Under the pieces are notes generated by a model. It was not told where the DNA came from, made no database searches, and saw only the letters and a list, made by a program, of their open reading frames with translations. The translations under genes were made by a program, and so were the position numbers. Shown one piece after another: positions 17,685 to 27,324 of a stretch of 64,000 nt of DNA; within the stretch, counting starts at the first letter, position 1; the number at the start of each line of letters is the position of its first letter. Source of the DNA: Mesorhizobium sp. YM1C-6-2. GTDB lineage: Bacteria > Pseudomonadota > Alphaproteobacteria > Rhizobiales > Rhizobiaceae. The DNA is taken from contig NZ_RCIZ01000011.1 in NCBI RefSeq assembly GCF_003666685.1, positions 1 to 64,000 on the forward strand. The letters are read 5' to 3'.

Positions 17685-17901
17685 CGTCTCCTGACGCGCC
17701 GTGATACGGACACTGCGCCGACAGCGTAGCGCCTCCGCTCGCGGGACACCAGCATCGGCGGTCGCTTCACGAAACGACGAAACCGGCGACTGGCCCCGCT
17801 TTTCACGGACAGCTGTAGCGGCGCGCACGGCGCCGCGCTTTGCGCTGGATCAATTAGCAAAGGCGAGGGTCGTCCCGCCGACTGCCGCCGGGCGGACGAG
17901 T

Positions 17902-18981
17902 TCAGGCGGCGCGCGTCTCCAGCCAGCGCAGCACCAGCGCTTCCTCGTCGTCTAGGCCCTTGAGCTTGCGGCGCGATCTCCTGGCCTCGGCCAGCTCGTC
18001 GGCGAGCCGACCCTTCGCCCAGGACTCCATGACGCCTGGGTGGATGTAGCACTGGCGGCAGACCGCGCGGGTGTTGCCGAGATTTTTTGCGACCTCGTCG
18101 ATGACGACGTTCATGGCGCGCGCGATGCCGGCCTTGCTGTCCGGCACCGGTACCTGCGCGAACAGGGAGAGCGCGCGGACCGTGCCGCCCCACGTCCGGA
18201 AATCCTTGGAGCTGAAATCGCTGCCGGCCGCCTCGCGGATATAGTCGTTGACGTCCTGCGAGTTGACGGCGCGGCGTTCGCCGCCGCCGTTGATGTACTG
18301 GAAAAGATGCTGGCCGGGCAGTTCCTGGATGCTGCGCATGATCCTCGCCATGCGCCGGTCCACCAGCTTCAGCTTCCATTCCTTGCCGGACTTGCCCTTG
18401 AAGGCGAAGCGCAGCTTGGCGCCTTCGACCTCAACATGGCGCGTCCTCAGCGTGGTCAGGCCGAAGCTCTTATTGTCGCGCGCATAGACGCCGTTGCCGA
18501 CGCGGATCATCGTGTTGTCGAGCAGCCAGACGATCGAGGCGACGACGCGTTCGCGCGGCAGCTCGCGCCGCCGGAGGTCGGCGTCGACCTGCTCGCGGAT
18601 CTTCGGCAGCGCGCGGGCGAAGTTATGGAGGCTGGCATATTTCACCTCGCCGCGGCTTTCCGACCAGCGCGGGTGGTAGCGGTACTGCTTGCGGCCGCGC
18701 TGGTCGCGACCGGTCGCCTGGATGTGGCCGTCCGCGTCGGCCGAGATCCAGACGTCGGCCCATGCCGGCGGAATGGCGAGCGATCTTATGCGGCCGAGCG
18801 TCCCGGCATCGGCGACCCGCTTGCCGTTGGGGCGGAGATAGGAGAACCCGCTGCCGGCCTTGCGTCTCCGGATGCCGGGTTCGGCATCGCTGACATAGGT
18901 GAGCGATATCCGCCGGGCCACATCCTCGGCCGCCTGGCCGCGGCCATCGTCGCCGTTCACAACCGCTGTTTTCTGCAACAC
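17902..18981 (-). CDS. DNA topoisomerase IB
   Basis: A poxvirus-type topoisomerase of 359 aa that relaxes supercoils through a 3'-phosphotyrosyl intermediate. Catalytic elements are RVGNGVYARDNKSFGLTTLR (Arg), FKGKSGKEW (Lys), FRTWGGTVRAL (Arg) and the nucleophile Tyr in CRQCYIHPGVMES near residue 320. A GTG start at 18981 is chosen because AGGAGA lies 7 nt upstream; the frame is open to 19098. Monocistronic on the minus strand. Confidence 0.93.
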   Translation of the reverse strand: MLQKTAVVNGDDGRGQAAEDVARRISLTYVSDAEPGIRRRKAGSGFSYLRPNGKRVADAGTLGRIRSLAIPPAWADVWISADADGHIQATGRDQRGRKQYRYHPRWSESRGEVKYASLHNFARALPKIREQVDADLRRRELPRERVVASIVWLLDNTMIRVGNGVYARDNKSFGLTTLRTRHVEVEGAKLRFAFKGKSGKEWKLKLVDRRMARIMRSIQELPGQHLFQYINGGGERRAVNSQDVNDYIREAAGSDFSSKDFRTWGGTVRALSLFAQVPVPDSKAGIARAMNVVIDEVAKNLGNTRAVCRQCYIHPGVMESWAKGRLADELAEARRSRRKLKGLDDEEALVLRWLETRAA

Positions 18982-19118
18982 CGAAACTCTCCTGGCCGAC
19001 CAGCCGGCGCGGCAGGGATAATCGGGCGGGGGGTGCAAGGTTCCGCATATGGCCTGAGGCGCCGCGTTGAAGGCACCGGGTGATTTCCCTTGCGTCACCT
19101 TACCCTTCTGTCCATATT

Positions 19119-19138
19119 GATTGAACGGTCATTCAATA
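19119..19138 (+). promoter_or_regulatory. TetR-type palindromic operator candidate
   Basis: TTGAACGGTCATTCAA (19121-19136) is an imperfect palindrome of the TGAACG-NN-CATTCA kind bound by many TetR-family repressors. It lies 20 bp upstream of the DNase I-fold gene start at 19156. No tetR gene is adjacent in the window, so the regulator, if any, acts from elsewhere. Confidence 0.45.
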
Positions 19139-19155
19139 TAGAGGGAGGGAAAGGC

Positions 19156-20694
19156 ATGCGAAAGCGCGTAGGTGCGATGTGCAGGGCCGCCATGGGATGT
19201 GTGGCCGCGTCGGCGATGGGGTACGTCCTGGCTTCCGCCGCCCAGGCCGAGCCGATCACCTTGAAGGTGATGAGCTTCAACATCTGGTACGGCGGCGAGC
19301 AGACCAACTTCGCGGATGTCGTCAAGGTGATCCGCGACGCCGATCCCGACATCGTCGGGGTGCAGGAGCCGGACGACAACCTGGCGCGGCTGGCCCAGGA
19401 AACGGGTCTCGTCTACTACGACCAGCGCAGGAACATCATCTCGCGCTATCCGCTTTTCGACTCCGGAGCCGGCGAAAGGACGAAGCCGGGTACGGACGGC
19501 TACGGCATTGCCGGACTTGACCCTGACGCCGTCCATGCCTGGGCGCTCGTAGGTCACAACAAGGTCGTGGCGGTAGGCAATACCCACCTGACGTGGGAGC
19601 CCACTTATGGGCCGGACATGGTTGCGGAGGGGAGTTCCGCCGAGGATGTCGTCGCGGCGGAGAACCAGTCGCGGGGCGTCGAGGTGAAGCCTCTCGCCGA
19701 ACTGGGCAGGCTGGGGAAGTCGGGCATTCCGGTATTCGTCACCGGCGACTTCAATTCGCCCTCGCATCTCGACTGGACGGCGGCAATGCAGGCGGTGCGG
19801 CCGGCCGTGAAATATCCGCTCCAGTGGCCGGTCACGGTCACCATGGAGGCGACCGGTTTCCGCGATTCCTATCGCGAGGCGTTCCCCGACCCAACCAAGA
19901 AACCCGGCCTGACCTGGCCGCTGGTGGCCGATCCCGCCTTCATGTCGGAATGGGCGCATGACCGCATCGACTACGTTTTCACCGCCGGTCCCACCAAGAC
20001 CCTCAAGAGCGAGATCATCGGCGAGGTCGGCGGCAAGGACGTCGACGTCGAGGTCGAGCGTTATCCCTCCGATCACCGCGCGGTCCTTTCGACCTTCTCG
20101 GTGGAGCCCGCGGACGCCAAGCCGATGATTTCGGTCCAGCCGAGGCGCGTCATGCAGGGCGAGCGGTTCTTCATCCGCTACGCGCTGCCCGGTGCGAAGA
20201 GGTTCACGGCGTTGGTGGTGCCGCGCGACGGAAAGCCGGAGCAGGCGCTGACCGGGGTCAACGACGAGACCACCGGCTATCGAAACGGCATAAGACTGTC
20301 GACGCTCGGCATTCCCGCCGGCAACTACGATGCGTTGCTGCTCGATGGCGAGAATGTCGTGGCGAAGACGCGTTTCTCCGTCGCCGATCCGGATCTCGAC
20401 GCGGCCCTGGTCATCGATCAGCCGGAGGTCGCCAAGGATGCCGAGACGATCGCCGTCCGCTGGTCCGGCGCGCCGGGCAACCGCCACGACTGGATCGGCA
20501 TCTAAAAGGCAGGCGACCCCGGCATGATGAACTATTTCCACTATCAGTATGTCGACGCCAGGTTCGACGGCGAGATGGATGTGAAGCTCACCAACTGGGG
20601 AGACCCTCTCGAGCCGGGCGACTACGAGTTGCGCTTGATGAACGACGACGCCTATGTCCTGCTGGCGAAGATGGCGTTCACCATAAAGCCGTGA
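19156..20694 (+). pseudogene. Endonuclease/exonuclease/phosphatase-family exported protein, broken by an in-frame TAA
   Basis: The first 450 codons encode a signal peptide (CVAASAMGYVLASAAQAEP) and a DNase I-fold domain with all metal and catalytic motifs: FNIWYGG, IVGVQEPDD, FVTGDFNSPSH, DRIDYVF and PSDHRAV. After RHDWIGI the frame meets TAA (20503-20505), then continues for 62 codons with equally good protein (KAGDPGMMNYFHYQY) to a natural stop at 20694. DWIGIYKAGDP is a usual sequence in this C-terminal domain, so a Tyr codon has probably become TAA. The truncated 449-aa form keeps the catalytic domain and may still work. GGGAGGGAAAGG precedes the ATG. Confidence 0.85.
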
Positions 20695-20704
20695 CCGCGC
20701 AACC

Positions 20705-20724
20705 GAGCCGGCGCGCGCCGGCTC
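20705..20724 (+). terminator. Hairpin after the DNase I-fold gene
   Basis: GAGCCGGCG and CGCCGGCTC form a perfect 9-bp stem with a two-base centre, 10 bp after the restored stop. The T-run is weak (CCTTATT), so termination strength is uncertain. Confidence 0.45.
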
Positions 20725-20903
20725 GGCTGGCCTTATTCCGGTAAGCCGTCCGGAAGCCGGGCAAGGTTCGTCTTGCCCGGCCATGTAAAATTCATCGAAA
20801 TATTAATGTCGTGAAAGCGCGGGAAGGTACTATACCTTCAACATCGACTGCCGAGATCGTTCGGAGCGGTCGACAACGCAGCCTATCCAGGGAAGGCGCC
20901 TGC

Positions 20904-22091
20904 ATGCCGAAAAAATCCAAGGAAGTCCTCGATCGTCGCGATTTCATGATCGCTTCGATAGCGACTGTCGGCGCCTCCGCCGCAATCGCCGTCAGCACCG
21001 GCGGCGCAAGCGCCCAGGAAGAGGCGGCACCGGCCGCCGGGTCGCAAGGCACGGTCTATACCGGCGATGTCATCCAGGGGAAGAAGGTCATCAGCGCGCT
21101 CGACGTCGGCGACCTGGAGCCCGGCAGGCACAACCTCTACTTCCAGGGCGTGCAGACGGTCACCGGCCAGCACTGGTATGTGTCGGTGATCGTGGTGAAG
21201 GGCGCGAAACCGGGCAAGCGCGTCGTGCTGACCAGCGGCGTCCACGGCGACGAGATCAGCCCGATCCACATGATACAGACCGTCGTCGACCAGCTCGATC
21301 CCGCGCAGATGTCGGGGTCGGTTGTGGCAGCCGTCGACATTTCGGGTCCGGCTCTCGAAGCGATGGCGCGGCGGTGGCCGAATTCCGGGCGCGGCATAGA
21401 CCTGGTCGACATGAACAGGCAGTGGCCGGGCCACGAGCACGGACCGAACGCCGCCTCGCGGCATGCCTGGCTGGTCTTCAACAGACTGCTGAAGCCGAAC
21501 GCCGACTACGCCATCGACTACCACACGTCGACGACGGGCATGGACATGACGGCGTTCCATCTGGCGCGGCTGGACCTGCCCGAGGTGCGGGCGATGGCCG
21601 AGCTCTTTCCCATCGATCAGATTTTCGACAATCCCGCCTATCCCGGCCTGCTGTCGAATGCGTTCATCGACGCCGGCATCCCGGCGTTCACGCCCGAGAT
21701 CGGTGCGCCGCGCAAGCTGGACCTAGCCATGATACCGCTGTTCGTGGAAGGCACGATGAACGTGCTCAAGCATCACGGCATCATCACCGGCCCGATGGGC
21801 CGCACGGGCAAGGATAGCGAGATCTTTGTCGGCAACAGCGCCACCGGGGTCCTGGCGACGCATGGCGGGTTCGTCGAACTGCTGGTGAAGCTGAACGACA
21901 AGGTCGAGGCCGGCCAGAAGGTCGCCATCCAGCGCAATGCGTTCGGCGAGGTGGTGGCGGAATACACCGCGCCGAAGGCTGGCGAGATCGCCGCCCTTCG
22001 CACCGACGCAACCTCCGAACCCGGAAACGGACTGGTGTCCATCCTCTACGACAACACCCCTCCGGTGGGCGGCGACACATACACCGAATAG
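20904..22091 (+). CDS. Succinylglutamate desuccinylase/aspartoacylase-family exported hydrolase
   Basis: A 395-aa zinc hydrolase of the AstE/AspA branch of the carboxypeptidase A fold. The N-terminus has a twin-arginine signal (DRRDFMIASIATVG, cleavage near ASAQEE). Zinc ligands are in SGVHGDEISPIH (H-x-x-E), with a third in IDYHTS. A C-terminal beta domain (VEAGQKVAIQRNAFGEVVAE) is typical. Export by Tat argues against the cytoplasmic arginine-degradation role of AstE; the substrate is probably an external N-acyl amino acid or lactone. The ATG at 20904 has GGGAAGG upstream. Confidence 0.88.
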   Translation: MPKKSKEVLDRRDFMIASIATVGASAAIAVSTGGASAQEEAAPAAGSQGTVYTGDVIQGKKVISALDVGDLEPGRHNLYFQGVQTVTGQHWYVSVIVVKGAKPGKRVVLTSGVHGDEISPIHMIQTVVDQLDPAQMSGSVVAAVDISGPALEAMARRWPNSGRGIDLVDMNRQWPGHEHGPNAASRHAWLVFNRLLKPNADYAIDYHTSTTGMDMTAFHLARLDLPEVRAMAELFPIDQIFDNPAYPGLLSNAFIDAGIPAFTPEIGAPRKLDLAMIPLFVEGTMNVLKHHGIITGPMGRTGKDSEIFVGNSATGVLATHGGFVELLVKLNDKVEAGQKVAIQRNAFGEVVAEYTAPKAGEIAALRTDATSEPGNGLVSILYDNTPPVGGDTYTE

Positions 22092-22118
22092 ATCGGCACG
22101 GGCCCGGTCCAGAGCTGC

Positions 22119-22143
22119 CGGCCGCTCCCAAACGGGGCGGCCG
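22119..22143 (+). terminator. Rho-independent-type terminator
   Basis: CGGCCGCTCC (22119-22128) pairs with GGGGCGGCCG (22134-22143) around a CAAAC loop, 28 bp after the stop of the aspartoacylase-like gene, followed by TCTGTATTT. Confidence 0.6.
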
Positions 22144-22344
22144 TCTGTATTTCCACCGCCGCCGGACCGCAACTTGCGGCTGAAACAGCACAGTTACGAT
22201 AGAAAACGTCCAGAAACACCAAATAGCAACGGATTCGGATTTTACTGGCACCGTACGCGTAGTAACTCATGTCCGCGGCCATCATTTGCACACAAACGAT
22301 TCTGATGGTTGGGCGGGCAACGACAAAAAAGACTGTCTCGGGGC

Positions 22345-22794
22345 ATGCTTACGAAAAAAGGCAAGTACGGGCTGAAGGCCCTGGTGCATCTGTCGAAGAT
22401 GCCGCCCGGCCAGCTCGCCTTCGTCGGCGACATCGCGGCGAAGAACAATATTCCGAAGAAATTCCTGGACGCCATATTGGGCGAGCTGCGCAATGCCGGC
22501 TTCGTCCAGAGCCGCAAGGGCAAGGATGGCGGCTACCGGCTCGCCAAGCTGCCGAGCGAGATCAAGATCGGCCATGTCGTGCGGGTGCTCGACGGGCCGC
22601 TGGCGCCGATCCCCTGCGCCAGCCGCAGCCAGTACCAGCGCTGCGAGGACTGCGACGAGACGACCTGCCAGGTCCGCCACATGATGATGGAAGTGCGCCA
22701 CGCCGTCGCCGAGCTGCTCGACAACCGCAGCCTCGCCGCCATGCGCGACGCCGCCAATGACGACATAGCGGACGGGCTGCGCCAGAAGGTCTAG
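22345..22794 (+). CDS. Rrf2-family transcriptional regulator
   Basis: A 149-aa winged-helix regulator. The N-terminal helix-turn-helix is LTKKGKYGLKALVHLSKMPP then IAAKNNIPKKFLDAILGELR, and the wing is SRKGKDGGYRLAK. Three Cys in the segment from PCASRSQYQRC to CEDCDETTC (residues 92-109) are placed like the Fe-S ligands of IscR/RirA-type members, so iron-sulfur or redox sensing is plausible but unproven. The ATG at 22345 is chosen by family alignment; the frame is open to 22309. No isc or suf genes are nearby. Confidence 0.9.
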   Translation: MLTKKGKYGLKALVHLSKMPPGQLAFVGDIAAKNNIPKKFLDAILGELRNAGFVQSRKGKDGGYRLAKLPSEIKIGHVVRVLDGPLAPIPCASRSQYQRCEDCDETTCQVRHMMMEVRHAVAELLDNRSLAAMRDAANDDIADGLRQKV

Positions 22795-22897
22795 GGGCGC
22801 GACCGCCGGCCTATCCTACCAAAGTCTTATGCCGGCTAAGCAGAAGCCGGAAACCCTTGCGTAACCGTCACGAGAATGTGCGCCGGACGCCTGTGGC

Positions 22898-22937
22898 CTG
22901 TCATGCAACGATAACAAAACGATTGTCCGACTGTCAC
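22898..22937 (+). promoter_or_regulatory. Candidate PHO box upstream of ugpB
   Basis: CTGTCATGCAACGATAAC (22898-22915) has a perfect first half (CTGTCAT) and a weak second half relative to the PhoB consensus, and CTGTCAC recurs at 22931-22937. It lies about 60-100 bp before ugpB. PhoB control of ugp operons under phosphate limitation is well established in other bacteria; here it is only suggested. Confidence 0.4.
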
Positions 22938-22998
22938 AATCGACGGATACTCCCGCTCGCGAACCCTTCAGCTCGCCAACGAAAAACGGGAGAAAAAG

Positions 22999-24297
22999 AT
23001 GAAACTTCAGGGCCTTTCGGCCGGTGCGGCCGTTGCTTTCACCCTTCTGACCTCGTCCTCCGCCTTCGCCGTCACCGAGATCTCCTGGTGGCACGCCATG
23101 ACCGGCGCCAACAACGAGGTCGTCGAAACGCTTTCCAAGGAATTCAACGAGAGCCAGAGCGACTACAAGGTCGTTCCCGTCTTCAAGGGCACCTATCCCG
23201 AAACGCTGAATGCCGGCATCGCCGCCTATCGCGCCGGCCAGGCCCCGCACATCATCCAGATCTTTGACGCCGGCACCGGCACCATGATGGCCGCCGAGGA
23301 CGCGATGAAGCCGGTCGCCGACGTCATCTCGATGGGCGGCAAGGCGTTCGACAAGAGCCAGTACCTGCCGGGCATCGTCGCCTATTATTCGAAGCCGGAC
23401 GGCACCATGCTGTCCTTCCCCTACAATTCCTCCTCGCCGATCCTCTACTACAACAAGGACATCTTCGAGAAAGCCGGGCTCGACGTCGACAACCCGCCCA
23501 AGACCTGGGACGAGGTCTGGGCGGCGGCCCGCAAGATCAAGTCGAGCGGCGCTGCGCCCTGCGGTTACACCTCGACCTGGCTGACCTGGATCCACACCGA
23601 GAACTTCGCCGCCTGGAACAACTACCAGTGGGGCACCAACGAGAACGGCATCGCGGCGCTCAACGTCGAGCTCAAGGTGAATTCCGAGCCCTTCGTGAAG
23701 CATTTCCAGGCGCTCGCCGACCTCGCCAAGGAAGGCGTGTTCCGCTATGGCGGCCGCACCTCCGAAGCCAAGCAGATCTTCCTTGCTGGAGAGTGCGGGC
23801 TGTTCACGGAATCGTCGGGCGGCCTCGGCGACATCGTGAAGTCGGGCATGAACTACGGCACCGGCATGCTGCCCTACGACAGCGAGCCGCAGAACACGAT
23901 CCCCGGCGGCGCGTCGCTGTGGGTCTTCGGTGGCAAGTCTGACGACGAATACAAGGCGATCGCGGCGTTCTTCAACTTCCTGTCGCAGACCGACATCCAG
24001 GCCAGGCTGCATCAGGTCTCCGGCTACCTGCCGGTGACGCTCGCCGCCTATGAGAAGACCAAGGCGGACGGCTTCTACGAGAAGAACCCGGCGCGCGAAA
24101 TCCCGATCAAGCAGATGATGGGCAAGGCGCCGACCGAGAACTCGAAGGGCGTGCGCCTCGCCAACCTGCCGCAGGTGCGCGACATCATGAACGAGGAATA
24201 CGAGAAGATGCTGGCCGGCGACCAGACCGCGCAGCAGGCGCTCGACAACGCCGTGTCGCGCGGCAACGCCGCGATCAAGGAAGCGGTCGGGAACTGA
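22999..24297 (+). CDS. ugpB: sn-Glycerol-3-phosphate ABC transporter, substrate-binding protein UgpB
   Basis: A 432-aa periplasmic binding protein (family 1) for glycerol-3-phosphate and its diesters. It has a Sec signal (LSAGAAVAFTLLTSSSAFA) and UgpB-specific segments: TEISWWHAMTGANNEVVE, VFKGTYPETLNAGIAAYRAG, TSTWLTWIHTENFAAWNN and GGASLWVFGGKS. GGGAGAAAAAG precedes the ATG. It is the first gene of ugpBAEC and is separated from ugpA by an intergenic repeat. Confidence 0.96.
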   Translation: MKLQGLSAGAAVAFTLLTSSSAFAVTEISWWHAMTGANNEVVETLSKEFNESQSDYKVVPVFKGTYPETLNAGIAAYRAGQAPHIIQIFDAGTGTMMAAEDAMKPVADVISMGGKAFDKSQYLPGIVAYYSKPDGTMLSFPYNSSSPILYYNKDIFEKAGLDVDNPPKTWDEVWAAARKIKSSGAAPCGYTSTWLTWIHTENFAAWNNYQWGTNENGIAALNVELKVNSEPFVKHFQALADLAKEGVFRYGGRTSEAKQIFLAGECGLFTESSGGLGDIVKSGMNYGTGMLPYDSEPQNTIPGGASLWVFGGKSDDEYKAIAAFFNFLSQTDIQARLHQVSGYLPVTLAAYEKTKADGFYEKNPAREIPIKQMMGKAPTENSKGVRLANLPQVRDIMNEEYEKMLAGDQTAQQALDNAVSRGNAAIKEAVGN

Positions 24298-24312
24298 TGG
24301 GCCGCGGCGCAC

Positions 24313-24465
24313 TCTCCCCCCTCGAGGGGGAGATGGCCGCGAAGCGGCCAGAGGGGGTCGCTGCGGCCGTGCTCCGACCTTGTTGCAACGCGTTCGGATG
24401 GGCGGTGCCTTCTGATGGCACCCCCTCCGCCGCCTTCGGCGGCACCTCCCCCTCAAGGGGGGAGG
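24313..24465. repeat. Rhizobial intergenic palindromic repeat between ugpB and ugpA
   Basis: The 178-bp gap contains two compound palindromes. The left one has CCCCCTCGAGGGGG, then GGCCGC/GCGGCC around GAA and a GAGGGGG tail. The right one has GCCGCCTTCGGCGGC and CCTCCCCCTCAAGGGGGGAGG. The outer arms are near-mirror copies, so the whole can fold as a large cruciform or mRNA hairpin. This is the layout of RIME-type mosaic elements dispersed in rhizobial genomes. Its right edge provides the GGGAGGAAAGG used as the ugpA ribosome binding site. Confidence 0.8.
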
Positions 24466-24475
24466 AAAGGTCGCA

Positions 24476-25360
24476 ATGACCCCCCGCGTCGTCTTCCCGA
24501 ACAAATTCCTGCCCTACCTGCTGCTCGCGCCGCAGCTCGCCATCACGCTGGTCTTCTTCTACTGGCCGGCGAGCCAGGCGCTCTACCAGTCGGTGCTGAA
24601 GGAGGATCCGTTCGGGCTGCGCTCGCGCTTCGTCGGGCTCGACAATTTCCGGCGCGTGCTGGCCGACCCGAACTACCTGAACTCGGTCGAGGTGACGGCG
24701 ATCTTCTCGACCGCCACCGCCTTCTTCTCGATGGCGATCGCGCTGCTCCTGGCGGTCATGGCCGACAAGGTGATCCGCGGCCGCGGCTTCTACCGCACGC
24801 TGATGATCTGGCCCTATGCGGTGGCGCCGGCGATCGCCGGCATGCTGTGGATCTTCCTGTTCAACCCCTCGATCGGCTCGCTCGCCTACCTGCTGCGCTG
24901 GGTGGGGATTTCCTGGGACCCGCTGCTCAACGGCCCGCAGGCCATGGTGATGGTCGTCTCGGCCGCCGCCTGGAAGCAGATCAGCTACAATTTCCTGTTC
25001 TTCGTCGCCGGGCTGCAGGCAATCCCGAAATCGCTGATCGAGGCGGCGGCGATCGACGGCGCACGGCCGACCAAACGCTTCTGGACCATCGTCTTCCCGC
25101 TGCTGGCGCCAACCACCTTCTTCCTGCTCGTCATCAACACCACCTATGCCTTCTTCGACACCTTCGGCATCATCCACGCCGTCACCGGCGGCGGCCCCGG
25201 CAAGGCGACCGAGACGCTTGTCTTCAAGGTCTATTCCGACGGCGCGCTGAACCAGTTGCTCGGCGATTCCGCGGCGCAGTCGGTGATCCTGATGATCATC
25301 GTGATCGCGCTTACCGCCGTGCAGTTCCGCTACGTCGAACGGAAGGTGCATTATGGCTGA
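24476..25360 (+). CDS. ugpA: sn-Glycerol-3-phosphate ABC transporter permease UgpA
   Basis: A 294-aa inner-membrane permease with six predicted helices (for example [18 protein letters not shown] and [20 protein letters not shown]). The ABC-docking EAA loop is [20 protein letters not shown] near residue 190. It pairs with UgpE to form the channel. The ribosome binding site lies in the upstream palindromic repeat. It overlaps ugpE by 8 nt. Confidence 0.95.
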   Translation: MTPRVVFPNKFLPYLLLAPQLAITLVFFYWPASQALYQSVLKEDPFGLRSRFVGLDNFRRVLADPNYLNSVEVTAIFSTATAFFSMAIALLLAVMADKVIRGRGFYRTLMIWPYAVAPAIAGMLWIFLFNPSIGSLAYLLRWVGISWDPLLNGPQAMVMVVSAAAWKQISYNFLFFVAGLQAIPKSLIEAAAIDGARPTKRFWTIVFPLLAPTTFFLLVINTTYAFFDTFGIIHAVTGGGPGKATETLVFKVYSDGALNQLLGDSAAQSVILMIIVIALTAVQFRYVERKVHYG

Positions 25361-26273
25361 CGCCGTCGCGCCGAGAGAGGATGCCTCCACCGCCGCCGTG
25401 CTCGGGCGGCAGGAGGAGGGCGCGATGCTCGGCATCAGCCGCACCTCGCGCTATGTCGCCCATGCGATCCTGATGCTCGGCATCCTCATCGTCGCCTTCC
25501 CGATCTACTACACTTTCGTCGCCTCGACCCACACGCTGCAGACGATCCTGCGGCCGCCGCTGCCGCTGCTGCCGGGCGGCGAGTTCTGGGAGAATTATTC
25601 GACGGCGCTGTTCGGCGGCATCGGCCGCATCGGCGGCGTCGACGTGTGGACGCTGCTTTTCAACACGACGGTGGTGGCGCTCGCCATCGCCATCGGCAAG
25701 ATCGTCATCTCGATCCTGTCGGCCTATGCGATCGTCTTCTTCCGCTTCCCGTTCCGCATGACCTTCTTCTGGCTGATCTTCATCACGCTGATGCTGCCGG
25801 TCGAGGTGCGCATCATGCCGACCTACAAGGTGATGGTCGATCTCAACCTGATCGACACCTATACCGGCCTGACCCTGCCGCTGATGGCCTCGGCCACCGC
25901 GACGCTGCTCTTCCGCCAGTTCTTCCTGACCATCCCTGGCGAGTTGGTCGAGGCTGCCAGGATCGACGGCGCGGGGCCGTGGCGCTTCTTCAAGGATATA
26001 TTGCTTCCGCTGTCGAAGACCAACATCGCAGCGCTCTTCGTCATCCTCTTCATCTACGGGTGGACGCAGTATCTGTGGCCGCTGCTGATGACCAACAGCA
26101 ACGACATGAACACCATCGTGATCGCGCTGAGGAAGATGATCTCGTTTGCCGACGCCGATACCGAATGGCACCTCGTCATGGTGACCTCCATGCTCGCCAT
26201 CGTGCCGCCGATCCTGGTGGTGGTGCTGATGCAGCGCTGGTTCGTGAAGGGCTTGGTGGAGACGGAGAAGTAA
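25353..26273 (+). CDS. ugpE: sn-Glycerol-3-phosphate ABC transporter permease UgpE
   Basis: A 306-aa permease with six helices and an EAA loop [20 protein letters not shown] near residue 210. UgpE-typical segments are [17 protein letters not shown] and [19 protein letters not shown]. The N-terminal 25 residues form a longer cytoplasmic extension than in E. coli. The start overlaps ugpA; ugpC begins directly after its stop. Confidence 0.95.
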   Translation: MADAVAPREDASTAAVLGRQEEGAMLGISRTSRYVAHAILMLGILIVAFPIYYTFVASTHTLQTILRPPLPLLPGGEFWENYSTALFGGIGRIGGVDVWTLLFNTTVVALAIAIGKIVISILSAYAIVFFRFPFRMTFFWLIFITLMLPVEVRIMPTYKVMVDLNLIDTYTGLTLPLMASATATLLFRQFFLTIPGELVEAARIDGAGPWRFFKDILLPLSKTNIAALFVILFIYGWTQYLWPLLMTNSNDMNTIVIALRKMISFADADTEWHLVMVTSMLAIVPPILVVVLMQRWFVKGLVETEK

Positions 26274-27314
26274 GTGGCGACTGTCGATCTCAAGGACGTC
26301 CGCAAGACCTATCCCGGCAATGTCGAGGCGGTGAAAGGCGTCTCGATAGCCATAGCGGACGGGAAACTCTGCGTGCTGGTGGGACCGTCGGGCTGCGGCA
26401 AGTCGACCTTGCTCAGGATGATCGCGGGGCTGGAGACGATCACATCAGGCACCGTCTCGATCGACGGCAAAGTAGTGAACGCCATCGGCCCGACCGACCG
26501 CGACATCGCCATGGTGTTCCAGAACTACGCGCTCTACCCGCACATGAAGGTCTACGACAACATGGCCTACGGCCTGCGCAACCGCGGCACGCCGAAGGAC
26601 GAGATCGACCGGCGCGTGCGCGCCACGGCGAAGACGCTGGAGCTGGAGCACCTGCTCGAGCGGCGTCCGCGCGAGCTCTCCGGCGGCCAGCGCCAGCGTG
26701 TCGCCATGGGCCGCGCCATCGTGCGCAACCCGAAGGTCTTTCTGTTCGACGAGCCGCTGTCGAACCTCGACGCCAAGCTGCGCGGCCAGATGCGCGTCGA
26801 GATCAAGAATCTGCAGCGGTCGCTGGGCGTCACCAGCGTCTATGTCACGCACGACCAGCTCGAGGCGATGACGCTGGCGGATTTGCTTGTGGTGATGAAC
26901 GCCGGCACCGTCGAGCAGGCCGGCAACCCGCTCGACATCTACGAGAAGCCGGCCTCGACTTTCGTCGCCAGCTTCATCGGCGCGCCGCCGATGAACCTTC
27001 TGCCGGCCGGGCAGGGCGGCGCCGCGCCGGCAAGCGGCGCGCGGGAGGGAGCAGCGACGATAGGCTTCCGCCCGGAGGATGCCGAGATCGCCAATGCAGG
27101 CGACGCGCCCGCCGATGCGCTGGCGCTCGATGCCGAGGTGGAGGCGGTCGAGCCGGTCGGCGCGGAAAGCTTCCTCTATTGCGCGGCAGCGGGCTCGCGC
27201 ATCGTCGTACGGGTGTCGGGCAGGGCGGCGGCCCAGCCGGGCGACCGGCTGCGCGTCGTCGCGCGCGCCGAAAAGCTGCACTGGTTCGACGCCTCCGGCA
27301 GGCGCGTCGACTGA
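26274..27314 (+). CDS. ugpC: sn-Glycerol-3-phosphate ABC transporter ATPase UgpC
   Basis: A 346-aa MalK-type ATPase that energises UgpAE. It has Walker [10 protein letters not shown] (37-45), Q-loop [12 protein letters not shown], signature [16 protein letters not shown], Walker [13 protein letters not shown] and the H-loop [14 protein letters not shown], followed by a C-terminal OB-type regulatory domain. The GTG start is immediately after the ugpE stop. No ugpQ follows; the next gene is convergent. Confidence 0.96.
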   Translation: MATVDLKDVRKTYPGNVEAVKGVSIAIADGKLCVLVGPSGCGKSTLLRMIAGLETITSGTVSIDGKVVNAIGPTDRDIAMVFQNYALYPHMKVYDNMAYGLRNRGTPKDEIDRRVRATAKTLELEHLLERRPRELSGGQRQRVAMGRAIVRNPKVFLFDEPLSNLDAKLRGQMRVEIKNLQRSLGVTSVYVTHDQLEAMTLADLLVVMNAGTVEQAGNPLDIYEKPASTFVASFIGAPPMNLLPAGQGGAAPASGAREGAATIGFRPEDAEIANAGDAPADALALDAEVEAVEPVGAESFLYCAAAGSRIVVRVSGRAAAQPGDRLRVVARAEKLHWFDASGRRVD

Positions 27315-27324
27315 CCGGGCAAGG

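Noticed and set aside
19129-20784. A 551-codon minus-strand frame opposite the broken DNase I-fold gene
   Set aside because: It looked attractive because the plus-strand gene is interrupted, but its composition is antisense-like and the plus strand has all catalytic motifs.
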